Shown here: positions 9,437 to 17,664 of the stretch, in pieces
Numbering within the stretch: position 1 is the stretch's first letter
Layout of the letters: every line of letters starts with the position of its first letter
Assembly: GCA_964251965.1 (NCBI GenBank)
Contig: CAXULQ010000008.1
Coordinates: 124,001-188,000 of the forward strand
DNA length: 64,000 bases
Direction: 5' to 3'
Source of the DNA: Mucilaginibacter_A sp964251965
GTDB taxonomy: Bacteria; Bacteroidota; Bacteroidia; Sphingobacteriales; Sphingobacteriaceae
The notes under the pieces: model-generated
Seen by the model: only the letters and a program-made list of their open reading frames with translations
Told to the model about the DNA's origin: nothing
Database searches by the model: none
Position numbers and translations under genes: made by a program

Positions 9437-10234
9437 ATGAAAGTATCTGTTTTAATCCCAACTTATAACCGGCTTACGGCTTTGGTAGCCACTTTAACGG
9501 CTTTGGCTTCCCAGGATTTTAAAGATTTTGAAGTGATTGTTGCCGATCAAAGCGATAATTTTACCGGTAACGATGGTGTAATCCAAACGCTGCAACGCAT
9601 TTTCGATCTGCATCAAACGCCTTTAAAAATCGTACAAAACCTGCCTAAAAAAGGCATTGCACACCAGCGGCAGTTTTTGCTGGATCAAAGTACAGGCAAC
9701 TATTCGCTTTACTTGGATGATGATATTATTTTAGAACCGGATGTAATTGGCCGAATGGTTAAAGCGCTGGAAGAAGAAAACGCAGGTTTTGTGGGAATGA
9801 TGCCAATTGGGTTGAGTTACCGTAAAGATGTTCGTCCGCACCAGCAACAAATTGAGTTTTGGGAAGAAGCCGTTAAACCGGAAAATATCCTGCCAAAAAC
9901 AGCAGAATGGCAAAGGCATGTCGTTCATAATGCAGCTAATATTATGCATGTTGGCCAGCAATTAAACATCAAATCAGAAAATCAAAAGAAATACAAAATT
10001 GCCTGGGTTGGCGGTTGTATTTTGTACGATACGCAAAAACTTCGCGATAACGGCGGTTTTACTTTTTGGGAACAATTGCCGGAAGAACATTGCGGCGAAG
10101 AAGTTTACATTCAGCAAAAACTGATGCAAAAATATGGCGGTTTTGGTTTGCTTCCTTCCGGTGGTTATCATTTAGAATTGCCAACAACTTTGGTAAACCG
10201 GGAAGTGAACGCACCGGAGTTTTTTAGAAATTAA
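9437..10234 (+). CDS. Family 2 (GT-A) glycosyltransferase
   Basis: A 265-residue GT2: MKVSVLIPTYNR, the VADQSDN strand, and a DDD triad at residues 94-96 (LYLDDDIILEPD) that binds the metal and sugar nucleotide. CILYDTQKLRDNGGF and the downstream ED-like block (EEHCGEEVY) fit the acceptor side. The ATG at 9437 lies one base after the GT9 stop, so translation is very likely coupled; an in-frame upstream extension (to 9374) overlaps GT9 and is discarded. The sugar and acceptor are unknown. Confidence 0.88.
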   Translation: MKVSVLIPTYNRLTALVATLTALASQDFKDFEVIVADQSDNFTGNDGVIQTLQRIFDLHQTPLKIVQNLPKKGIAHQRQFLLDQSTGNYSLYLDDDIILEPDVIGRMVKALEEENAGFVGMMPIGLSYRKDVRPHQQQIEFWEEAVKPENILPKTAEWQRHVVHNAANIMHVGQQLNIKSENQKKYKIAWVGGCILYDTQKLRDNGGFTFWEQLPEEHCGEEVYIQQKLMQKYGGFGLLPSGGYHLELPTTLVNREVNAPEFFRN

Positions 10235-10286
10235 TATTTTTTCGAAAAAGAAGATAAACCGGTAATCTTATTTAATTTAAAGCCGG

Positions 10287-10316
10287 ATACTGTTTTTATG
10301 CAGGTAAAAGAAGCAT
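10287..10316. repeat. Close pair of the two repeat forms
   Basis: A sister-form copy on the - strand (10287-10298) and an exact 12-mer on the + strand (10305-10316) are six bases apart, facing opposite ways, in the 190-bp gap before the PAS gene. The pairing is imperfect because the two cores differ. Confidence 0.6.
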
Positions 10317-10424
10317 CATTTTGGCTGACTTTCAAAATCTGTTTCTAAAAAACTTTATTAGTTAAAATTGTAACGGTAACTTAAATTATAACGTAAAATA
10401 GTTTTTAATTTAGCTATCCCGTTT

Positions 10425-11069
10425 ATGGACCAGGTATTGTTACAACCTTTAGATCAATTAAAGAATTTACTTCATAATTCCACTTCCTTTTACTTAGGCC
10501 ATATTAACAGCAAGGGAAATTATGCTTACCTCAATCAATATTTTATAGATCGGTACGGAAAGTTGTATGGATCGATGATTGACATGCCTGCGCATCTACC
10601 AACACATCCTGATGATCTTCCATCTTGTTATGAAACTAACCAGAAATGTATGAACGAGCCGGACAAATGTTTCCCATTGACCATAAGAAAAATTAATGGC
10701 GCAGGTTATGTGATTACACATTGGGATTATAAAGCTTACCGTGCCCCGGATGGCAGCATTGATGGTGTAATTGGTATCGGTTATGATATTACGGAGTTTG
10801 AATCGCGCAAAGAACATATCAGTTTTTTAACTGCTACCATTCGGGATGTGGCTTTAAAGCAATCTCACCTGATTAGAAAACCACTCGCTAATATTGTTGG
10901 TTTGGTTGATATGCTGGAAGATATGTCTGACGATGAAGGCATTCAACATATTGTAAAGATGCTGAAAGCAAGTACACAGGAATTAAACAATGAATTTGAA
11001 GCCTTTTTAATCAGCGATGAACCTGTAAAAACTGTTCTCCAGAAATCACAGAAGTTAAACATGCTCTAA
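10425..11069 (+). CDS. PAS-domain protein with a degenerate histidine-kinase dimerisation helix and no ATPase domain
   Basis: Residues about 15-130 form a PAS fold (GHINSKGNYAYLNQYF, ending DGVIGIGYDITEFESR). Residues 140-195 resemble a DHp/HisKA helix pair: SHLIRKPLANIVGLVDML keeps a histidine where kinases have HELRTPL. The protein then ends (214 residues) with no N, G1 or G2 boxes, so it cannot phosphorylate on its own. It could dimerise with, or be phosphorylated by, another kinase; that is inference. It is flanked by a convergent hldE gene. No signal peptide or membrane segment. Confidence 0.8.
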   Translation: MDQVLLQPLDQLKNLLHNSTSFYLGHINSKGNYAYLNQYFIDRYGKLYGSMIDMPAHLPTHPDDLPSCYETNQKCMNEPDKCFPLTIRKINGAGYVITHWDYKAYRAPDGSIDGVIGIGYDITEFESRKEHISFLTATIRDVALKQSHLIRKPLANIVGLVDMLEDMSDDEGIQHIVKMLKASTQELNNEFEAFLISDEPVKTVLQKSQKLNML

Positions 11070-11086
11070 TCTGTTTTACTAAAACA

Positions 11087-12574
11087 TTAAACCACCTTTA
11101 GCATCTTCGCATCCGCATTAATCCTTTTGATCATATTAGTTGTAGAATGATCTGGAACCAGCGGAATAAAAGCTACCTGCCCGCCAACTTCTGCAACCAC
11201 ATTTGCTTCCGGTAAATTCTGCATGTTGTAATCGCCGCCTTTAATGTAATATTGTGGTTTTGCTGCGCGGATTAATGCTGATGGCGTATCATCTTCCGCA
11301 GAACCAAACGGAACGATATGATCAATGGAACTTAATCCGGAAAGTACCAAAACGCGGTCTGTCAATTCATTAATTGGCCGTGTCGAACCTTTTAAACGGC
11401 GGATGCTATCATCATTATTTAAACCAACAATCAGCACATCTCCATAATTTTTAGATTGGTTGAGGTAGCTAACGTGGCCGGAATGCAAAATATCAAAACA
11501 GCCATTGGTAAACACAATGCTTTTGCCTTGCTGCCGGTAAAACTGACAAAGTTCTTCCAGTTCCCTGCTATCAGAAACGTACTTATTCTGTGTAGAAAAG
11601 AATGCTTTTAATTCGTTTAAAAAGCAAGGTGCCGTTGTGGTTTTACGAATAGCGACTGTAGCTGCTGCCGTTGCCAATTCTGCCGCTTCTACCGCATTGG
11701 CACCGGAGCATTGTGCCAAAGTAAACGTGCTGATAAAAGTATCACCGGCACCAACAACATGCGGTGCCTCTACCTGATAGGCCGGCGTATGATGAGTATA
11801 TTCTCCTTTTTCAAACAACATCGAACCTTCTTCATCCAAAGTAAGCGTAATGTGTTCTGCACCAGTAAGCCGATACAAAGTTGGCCCGTAATTCTTCAAT
11901 TGTTCAATCCGGTTATTGCTTATAGATTGCAGGTTGAGCAAACTAATGGCTTCTACATAATTCGGTTTTACAACAGAAGGCTGCAACGGCGTAAACAAAG
12001 GCAGGTTTTTAGAATCAAGCGCTAAATAAGCAGGAAATTGCTGCTGAATTTGCTGCAAAAACTCAATTAAAGCCGGCGTAAACAAGCCGGCTTTATAATC
12101 GCCTAAAACAACCGCATCAAAACGGTTATAATTATCTTTTAAAAATTGAAATATTTTCTGTTGAGAATCAGCAGAAGGCGGATTTTGGGAACCGCAATCA
12201 AAACGGCTTAACAACTGTCCGTTAGAAACTAACCTGGTTTTGGTAACCGTTGTACGCAAAGGTTCGCGAACAATTGCATCACAATTAATCCCGGCCTTTT
12301 CCATGAACTTGCAGGCTTTGTCGCCGTCTTTATCATCACCTGCAATTGCCAAAAAGCTTACTTGTGCGCCTAATGCTTTTAAATTGATAGCTGCATTAGC
12401 CGCACCGCCGGGAATTTCTTCACTGCCAGAAATGGTAACCACAGGCACAGGCCCTTCGGGCGAAAGCCGAAAACTATCGCCTTTAAGGTAAATATCCATT
12501 ACCAAATCGCCAATAACCAATACTTTTAATTGGTTAAACCGATCCATAATTTCTTCGTGCCTGCTCTTCGTCAT
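11087..12574 (-). CDS. hldE: Bifunctional heptose kinase/adenylyltransferase HldE
   Basis: Residues 1-325 are a PfkB-family kinase: GDLVMDIYL, GGAANAAINLKALG and the catalytic GAGDT at 275-279. Residues from about 350 are a cytidylyltransferase-like domain with TNGCFDILHSGHV (HxGH at 364-367) and the KGGDY block. Together they make ADP-D-glycero-beta-D-manno-heptose precursors for LPS inner core, consistent with the GT9 gene nearby. The length (495) is normal for the fused enzyme. The start codon is part of a sister-form repeat (12573-12584). Confidence 0.93.
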   Translation of the reverse strand: MTKSRHEEIMDRFNQLKVLVIGDLVMDIYLKGDSFRLSPEGPVPVVTISGSEEIPGGAANAAINLKALGAQVSFLAIAGDDKDGDKACKFMEKAGINCDAIVREPLRTTVTKTRLVSNGQLLSRFDCGSQNPPSADSQQKIFQFLKDNYNRFDAVVLGDYKAGLFTPALIEFLQQIQQQFPAYLALDSKNLPLFTPLQPSVVKPNYVEAISLLNLQSISNNRIEQLKNYGPTLYRLTGAEHITLTLDEEGSMLFEKGEYTHHTPAYQVEAPHVVGAGDTFISTFTLAQCSGANAVEAAELATAAATVAIRKTTTAPCFLNELKAFFSTQNKYVSDSRELEELCQFYRQQGKSIVFTNGCFDILHSGHVSYLNQSKNYGDVLIVGLNNDDSIRRLKGSTRPINELTDRVLVLSGLSSIDHIVPFGSAEDDTPSALIRAAKPQYYIKGGDYNMQNLPEANVVAEVGGQVAFIPLVPDHSTTNMIKRINADAKMLKVV

Positions 12575-12614
12575 ACTGTTTTTATCGATGGTTTTTAGGT
12601 TGATGCTGTTTTTA
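12573..12614 (-). repeat. Two tandem sister-form repeats upstream of hldE, one ending in its start codon
   Basis: Copies at 12573-12584 (GTAT form) and 12603-12614 (GCAT form) point the same way, 30 bp apart. On the - strand the first reads TAAAAACAGT-ATG, where the ATG is the start codon of hldE. Both have TTTTAGGT- or CTAAAAACC-like left flanks. Confidence 0.65.
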
Positions 12615-12625
12615 TCGACCTAAAT

Positions 12626-13351
12626 TTAAGGCCAGCTGGTTTCCATCAAAGGTAAAATCAAAATTTCCGGAACTACAGTATCGGTATCATCCTCAATGAT
12701 GTAACGGATTTTGGTAGCCACATTTTTAGGATCCTGTAAATTTTGTGGTGGAATATCCGGGAAACGGTCCAGCAAAAAAGGCGTGCTCATGCCACCGGCA
12801 ATAATGGCGGTAACTTTTACATTTACTTTGCGGGCTTCGGTAAAAAGCGCATGACTAAATCCACGTAAACCCCATTTGGTTGCGTGATAAACAGAAGCTT
12901 CCGTCCAGGCGCGTAAAGATGCCGTACTAACAATATTGATGATATTTCCTGATTTTTGCGGAGACATTACTTCCAAGCCATATTTTGACATTAAAAACGG
13001 ACCGCGCAAGTTTACTGCAAACGCTGCATCCCATTCAGAAACAGAGAGTTCTAAAATTGGCTTTGTAAAATCGATACCGGCATTATTTACCAAAATATCT
13101 AAACTGCCATATTCGCTTTTAATTTTTGCAATTGTTTCTTTTACAGATTCTTCACTGCTTACATCCAAACGCACCGCAACTGCTTTGCCGCCTTTATCGG
13201 TGATGGTTTTAACGGTTCCGGCTGCTTTTTCTTCCTGAATATCGCCTGCAATAACCGTTGCACCTGCTTCGGCCAACTGGTAGCAAATTTGCTGCCCCAG
13301 TCCTTGTGCGCCGCCGCTGATTAAGGCAACTTTGCCTTGTAATTTTTCCAT
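12626..13351 (-). CDS. Classical SDR-family oxidoreductase
   Basis: The 241-residue protein has the nucleotide motif GGAQGLG (residues 13-19), NNAG at 89-92, and the catalytic Y155-x3-K159 in YHATKWG. This is the 3-oxoacyl-reductase/glucose-dehydrogenase type fold. The C-terminus (DTDTVVPEILILPLMETSWP) resembles SDRs of unknown alcohol substrates. It shares the - strand with hldE downstream and GT4 upstream, so a glycan-related role is possible but unproved. Confidence 0.88.
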   Translation of the reverse strand: MEKLQGKVALISGGAQGLGQQICYQLAEAGATVIAGDIQEEKAAGTVKTITDKGGKAVAVRLDVSSEESVKETIAKIKSEYGSLDILVNNAGIDFTKPILELSVSEWDAAFAVNLRGPFLMSKYGLEVMSPQKSGNIINIVSTASLRAWTEASVYHATKWGLRGFSHALFTEARKVNVKVTAIIAGGMSTPFLLDRFPDIPPQNLQDPKNVATKIRYIIEDDTDTVVPEILILPLMETSWP

Positions 13352-13400
13352 TTTAGGGTTGATTTTTATATTTATGTTGAAGGTGCAAAAGTAAGAAGGA

Positions 13401-13412
13401 ATGCTTCTTTTA
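13401..13412 (-). repeat. Exact 12-mer repeat supplying a stop codon
   Basis: On the - strand the leading TAA of TAAAAGAAGCAT is the stop codon of the GT4 gene, and the copy lies about 50 bp upstream of the SDR gene, reading toward it. Confidence 0.65.
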
Positions 13413-14420
13413 CAATACTATTTTTGAAGGCTGGTTTTTGCTGATGGCTTGGTTAAAAACACGAAGCCAATCGGCGTTAAAACGTTTGATATCAAAACGT
13501 TTTTTGGCCATTGCTTGTCCTGCCGCACCAATTTGCTGTGCTTTTTCGCGGTTTGATAATAAATCTTTCATCGCGTTGATCAGGTAATTGATGTCGGTGT
13601 GGATAATTCCGGTTTCACCGTTTCTAATCACCGAAGCCAGTTCTGTGGTTGCCAATCCAACAACCGGAATGCCCATCGTCATCGCTTCGCAAACGGCTAA
13701 ACCTAAACTGGTAAACCGAATTGGGTTGAAGAAGAAACGATACCTGCTTAAAAATTCCGGTAATTCCGGGTGTAATACTTCGCCTAAACCTAACCTTTCG
13801 GCGCCCATTCCAACCAAATCTATTGGAACGTGTTTTTGCACTTCCAAAAAAACGTCTAATCCAAGCCGTCGTCCTCTTCGTTCAATATTATTGATCACTA
13901 CAATTCCTCTTTCCAATTCACCAGTGTAAGGCACAGTCCCTACTTTCACACCGTGCTCAATCACCGTAAAAGGAATATTGTTGTTATCCCACATCAAACT
14001 GTTAAAATGGGTAACATGAACCAAAGAAATATTACTATCGGTAATGATATGTTTGGTATAAGGCGTTACATCCTGCGGCGGGTCATGCTCTAAATAAATC
14101 TTCGGCAATTCTCGTTGCTCGGCAGAAAGTGTTTCGTATTGGTCTTCTAAAAAGTTTTTTCGGGTTTGGAAAAGGATGCAATCCAGTTCGAGGTTTTTTA
14201 TTTCCAGTTCGTCAACTTCATGTACATTTTCTCCGAATGGGAAAGTTGTTCCCCGGCCAACATATCCTGGCTTTGGTTCTTTGCTTACCGGAATATAGAT
14301 TTCGTAATCGCCTAAAGACAAATAATATAAGTAAGTGCCGTGGATATGCCAGGTGAAAATTTTAACACGTTTACCAGAATTGGGACTATTAACAGAAGGC
14401 AGTTGCATGGCGCAGGACAA
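13410..14420 (-). CDS. Glycosyltransferase family 4-like (GT-B)
   Basis: A 336-residue GT-B. The C-terminal half carries the donor-site signature FTSLGLAVCEAMTMGIPVVG (E-x7-type block), then ELASVIRNGETG and helical DLLSNREKAQQIG. The N-terminal half (VKIFTWHIHGTYLYYLSLGDYEIYIP) matches GT4 proteins that sense a host glycan. No signal peptide. It belongs to the glycan cluster with the GT2/GT-B, GT9 and GT2 genes on the other strand. Sugar and acceptor unknown. Confidence 0.85.
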   Translation of the reverse strand: MSCAMQLPSVNSPNSGKRVKIFTWHIHGTYLYYLSLGDYEIYIPVSKEPKPGYVGRGTTFPFGENVHEVDELEIKNLELDCILFQTRKNFLEDQYETLSAEQRELPKIYLEHDPPQDVTPYTKHIITDSNISLVHVTHFNSLMWDNNNIPFTVIEHGVKVGTVPYTGELERGIVVINNIERRGRRLGLDVFLEVQKHVPIDLVGMGAERLGLGEVLHPELPEFLSRYRFFFNPIRFTSLGLAVCEAMTMGIPVVGLATTELASVIRNGETGIIHTDINYLINAMKDLLSNREKAQQIGAAGQAMAKKRFDIKRFNADWLRVFNQAISKNQPSKIVL

Positions 14421-14569
14421 GGTTTTTTTGGAATACTTAAATTAAAAGTAAACAGCCAGGGTTTTTATCAAAAGCTGATTTTTAAGGCCGAAAGATAGCA
14501 GTTTTTGGTTGATCGTGCTTCTTTTATCTCCCTAAAACTGGAATGGCAAGGTTAAAAAAACAGGCATAA

Positions 14570-14600
14570 AAAAAGCATTGCCATTGTAGCAATGCTTTTT
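14570..14600 (-). terminator. Rho-independent terminator after the DUF2383 gene
   Basis: AAAAAGCATTGC (14570-14581) pairs perfectly with GCAATGCTTTTT (14589-14600) across a 7-nt loop. The A and T tracts on both sides make it usable from either strand. It lies 19 bp past the stop of the DUF2383 gene. Confidence 0.85.
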
Positions 14601-14618
14601 ATCAGTTAAAAATTACAA

Positions 14619-15074
14619 TTAAGCGTACTGTAATTTTAAAGATTCGATCTGGTTCAAATCATTTTGGATGCCATCGCGTTGTTTTTTCAACAAAGCTAAA
14701 TGGTCTGCATGGTCGGTATAATCTGCAATATCCGCGTCGTATTTTACTAAAGCACCTTTTTCTCCGGTAATGATAGAATCTAAAATTGCTTTATTGTCGT
14801 TACCTGCAAAAGCTTGTTTAACATCAATCCAGGTACGGTGCACTGCGCCTAAAACGCCGCCGCCTTCGTTGTCGTCTTCGTTTCCGCCGTGTACTTTAAT
14901 ATGTGCTTTTAACTCGGTTGCGTAACCTGCCCGTTCTAACGCAAATTTTCTGAAAAGGGCTTTTAATTCTGTAGAATCTGTTGTTTCTGCTGCCGATTCG
15001 TAGCCTTTTTTACCATCGTTTAAAATGGTTACCAGGCCGTTTAAATCGCTGATTATTTCATCATTAGTTTTCAT
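14619..15074 (-). CDS. PA2169-family four-helix-bundle protein (DUF2383)
   Basis: A 151-residue all-helical, ferritin-like protein: MKTNDEIISDLNGLVTILNDGKKGY, then RKFALERAGYATELKAHI and DIKQAFAG-like segments typical of DUF2383. Members are linked to envelope or oxidative stress but no activity is established. A paralogue lies at 35004-35471 in this window. It is the last gene before the divergent kai-like operon and has its own terminator. Confidence 0.85.
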   Translation of the reverse strand: MKTNDEIISDLNGLVTILNDGKKGYESAAETTDSTELKALFRKFALERAGYATELKAHIKVHGGNEDDNEGGGVLGAVHRTWIDVKQAFAGNDNKAILDSIITGEKGALVKYDADIADYTDHADHLALLKKQRDGIQNDLNQIESLKLQYA

Positions 15075-15298
15075 TGGTTGTAATTGTTTATGTTAGAAAG
15101 GTAAAATGCTTTGTTTAAACATTTTGTTTTTAAAACCTCAAATAAATATTTGGCAGCCTTGTGCCGATAAAGTTTTTGTGTGGTAAAAGAAGTATGGTTA
15201 TTTGCAGCGGACCGAAATAGTGCATATAATCATTTTAATATATCGGATTATTTTTACCTTTAAAATCATTTCAAAAAAATCACTTCTTTTAAAATAGA

Positions 15299-17041
15299 AT
15301 GTTTAATCAAAATAATGAAACCAAGGCTGGTAAGCCATCAACTTTACCTAAAACGCCAACTGGAATAGTAGGCCTGGACGAGATTACCAACGGTGGCCTG
15401 CCTAAAGGAAGGCCAACGCTTATTTGCGGCGAAGCTGGTTCGGGCAAAACTTTATTTTCTATTGAATTTATTGTGCGCGGCGCCATCGAATTTAATGAAC
15501 CAGGTGTTTTCATGGCCTTTGAAGAAAAGGCCGAAGAGTTGGCCATGAATGTAACTTCCTTAGGTTTTGATCTGGAACAATTGAAAGCCGAAAAAAAGAT
15601 TAGGGTAGATTATGTACATATTGAACGAAGCGAAATTGAAGAAACCGGCGAATATGATTTGGACGGCTTGTTTATCCGTTTAGGTTACGCAATTGATAGT
15701 ATTGGCGCCAAAAGAGTGGTTTTAGACACGATTGAAAACTTATTTTCGGGTTTATCCAACCAAGGCATCTTACGTTCGGAACTGCGCCGCCTTTTCCATT
15801 GGTTAAAAGAAAAAGGCGTAACAGCTGTTATTACCGGCGAAAAAGGGGACGCTTCTTTAACGCGGCAAGGTTTGGAAGAATATGTTTCTGATTGCGTGAT
15901 TTTACTGGACCACCGGGTAACAAACCAAATTTCTACGCGTCGTTTAAGGATTATCAAATACAGAGGTTCGCTGCATGGCACCAATGAATATCCTTTTTTA
16001 ATTGATGAAGAAGGCATATCTGTTTTACCGGTAACTTCCCTCAAATTAAATAATGAAGTTTCTACAGAAAGGATTTCGTCTGGCATTCCACAATTAGACG
16101 ATATGCTGGGTGGAAAAGGTTTTTTTACCGGAAGCAGTATCCTTGTTTCGGGCACGGCCGGCACCGGGAAAACAAGTATTGCGGCTTCTTTTGCCAATGC
16201 ATCCTGCAACCGCGGAGAAAAGTGCATCTATTTTGCTTTTGAAGAATCTCCGGGCCAGATTATCCGTAACATGTTTTCTATCGGCATGGATTTGCAAAAA
16301 CATATGGATAACGGTTTACTTTATTTTCAAGCTTCGCGGCCAACTTTAAACGGGCTGGAAATGCACTTGTTGGCCATTCACAAGCAAATCAAAAAGGTTA
16401 AACCTAAAGTAGTTATCCTCGATCCGATCACTAATTTGGTAACAGTTGGTTCGATTAGCGAAGTAAAATCTATGCTGATCCGGCTGATAGATTTTTTACA
16501 GGAAGAGCAAATTACGGTAATGTTTACGGCACTTACTTTAAATACTGTTGTGAGCGAGCAAACAGATGAAGGTGTTTCTTCGTTAGTAGATGCATGGATG
16601 TTGGTACGCGATATTGAGCATAACGGCGAACGAAACCGCGGTTTGTATATGATGAAATCGCGGGGGATGAAACATTCTAACCAGGTAAGGGAGTTTGTAA
16701 TTACCGACAAAGGTTTAAACCTGATCAATGTGTACCTCGGCCCGGTCGGCGTGTTAACTGGTTCTGCCAGGGAAGCACATCAAATGAGCGAAGAAACAGG
16801 CAAAGTAGTTTACGACAACGCAATAAGCCGGAAAGACCGCGAAATAGACAGAAAACGTAAAGTTTTGGAAGCTAAGATTGCTGCACTGCAAACCGAATTT
16901 GAATCGGCAGAAGAGGAATTGAACAGGGTTTATGTTGATGAAGAGCTGATAAAGGAAGCAAAAGAAAAAACACGGATGGAAATGACAAAGCTAAGAGACA
17001 GCAACGAAACCGAAAATTTGGTTGATAAAAGAAGCACCTGA
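15299..17041 (+). CDS. kaiC: KaiC-like double-ATPase (RecA/DnaB fold) signalling protein
   Basis: Two tandem KaiC modules are seen. CI has Walker A GEAGSGKT (44-51) and catalytic EE at 75-76. CII has GTAGTGKT (285-292) and EE at 315-316. By eye the S. elongatus phospho-sites S431/T432 align to S427/S428 in EGVSSLVDAW, so both positions carry hydroxyl residues. The tail (residues 500-580) is a charged coiled coil not found in the cyanobacterial clock protein. It is followed immediately by two kaiB genes and a PAS histidine kinase. Whether it oscillates or acts as a stress or light switch cannot be told. Confidence 0.92.
   Translation: MFNQNNETKAGKPSTLPKTPTGIVGLDEITNGGLPKGRPTLICGEAGSGKTLFSIEFIVRGAIEFNEPGVFMAFEEKAEELAMNVTSLGFDLEQLKAEKKIRVDYVHIERSEIEETGEYDLDGLFIRLGYAIDSIGAKRVVLDTIENLFSGLSNQGILRSELRRLFHWLKEKGVTAVITGEKGDASLTRQGLEEYVSDCVILLDHRVTNQISTRRLRIIKYRGSLHGTNEYPFLIDEEGISVLPVTSLKLNNEVSTERISSGIPQLDDMLGGKGFFTGSSILVSGTAGTGKTSIAASFANASCNRGEKCIYFAFEESPGQIIRNMFSIGMDLQKHMDNGLLYFQASRPTLNGLEMHLLAIHKQIKKVKPKVVILDPITNLVTVGSISEVKSMLIRLIDFLQEEQITVMFTALTLNTVVSEQTDEGVSSLVDAWMLVRDIEHNGERNRGLYMMKSRGMKHSNQVREFVITDKGLNLINVYLGPVGVLTGSAREAHQMSEETGKVVYDNAISRKDREIDRKRKVLEAKIAALQTEFESAEEELNRVYVDEELIKEAKEKTRMEMTKLRDSNETENLVDKRST
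17026..17037 (+). repeat. 12-mer repeat (one mismatch) at the kaiC-kaiB junction
   Basis: TAAAAGAAGCAC preceded by AAAATTTGGTTGA overlaps the last codons of kaiC and lies 8 bp before the kaiB ATG. It fits the extended consensus and encodes the DKRST tail of KaiC. Confidence 0.6.
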
Positions 17042-17045
17042 TAAA

Positions 17046-17348
17046 ATGCAAGAAGAAAACGAAAATACGTGGGAGCTACGGCTTTATGTAGCCGGAAAAA
17101 CGGTTAAATCTGTTACTGCGCTAAAAAATCTGAAACGTTATTGCGAAGAACACTTGCAGGGAAAATACCAGATCGAAGTGATCGACCTGCTCGAACAACC
17201 GCAACTGGCAGAAGGCGACCAGATTTTTGCCATACCTACATTGGTGCGCAAGTTTCCGGAACCGATCCGAAAGATTATCGGCGACCTGTCAAACGAAGAA
17301 AAGGTACTGGTTGGTTTAAATATCCGGCCTGTAAACACATTATCATGA
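17046..17348 (+). CDS. kaiB: KaiB-family protein, first copy
   Basis: A 100-residue thioredoxin-like KaiB: WELRLYVAGKTVKSVTALKNLKRYCEEHL, then IEVIDLLEQPQLAEGDQIFAIPTLVRK, which keeps the cis-proline strand and IPTLVR motif. The length matches cyanobacterial KaiB. The start is ATG 17046; an in-frame TTG at 17022 would overlap kaiC. It overlaps the next kaiB by the ATGA stop/start, so the genes are translationally coupled. Its expected partner is KaiC CI/CII. Confidence 0.92.
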   Translation: MQEENENTWELRLYVAGKTVKSVTALKNLKRYCEEHLQGKYQIEVIDLLEQPQLAEGDQIFAIPTLVRKFPEPIRKIIGDLSNEEKVLVGLNIRPVNTLS

Positions 17349-17662
17349 GTGTTTCGGATGAAGACAATCAAAGCGCAGACGATACAGTAGTTTATAAACT
17401 TAAATTATTTGTGACCGGAGCATCACCAAACTCTTTGCGTGCCATTGCCAATACTAAAGATTTTTGCGAAAAAAATTTAAAAGCAAGATACGAGTTAGAA
17501 ATAATCGACGTTTACCAGCAGCCTTTAATTGCACAAAAAGAACAGTTAGTTGCTTTACCTATGCTGATAAAAAAATTTCCGCTTCCGGAAAAAAGATTGA
17601 TTGGCGATATGTCTGACACAAATAAAGTATTTAAAGGTTTGGGTTTAGAAAATGAAGGTTAA
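17345..17662 (+). CDS. kaiB: KaiB-family protein, second copy
   Basis: A 105-residue KaiB paralogue: YKLKLFVTGASPNSLRAIANTKDFC, LEIIDVYQQPLIAQKEQLVALPMLIKKFP. The start is ATG 17345, which shares ATGA with the stop of the first kaiB. It diverges clearly from copy one, so the pair is not a recent duplication. Two KaiB subunits could form different complexes with KaiC or compete for it; that is inference. The next gene starts 3 bp after its stop. Confidence 0.92.
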   Translation: MSVSDEDNQSADDTVVYKLKLFVTGASPNSLRAIANTKDFCEKNLKARYELEIIDVYQQPLIAQKEQLVALPMLIKKFPLPEKRLIGDMSDTNKVFKGLGLENEG

Positions 17663-17664
17663 AA

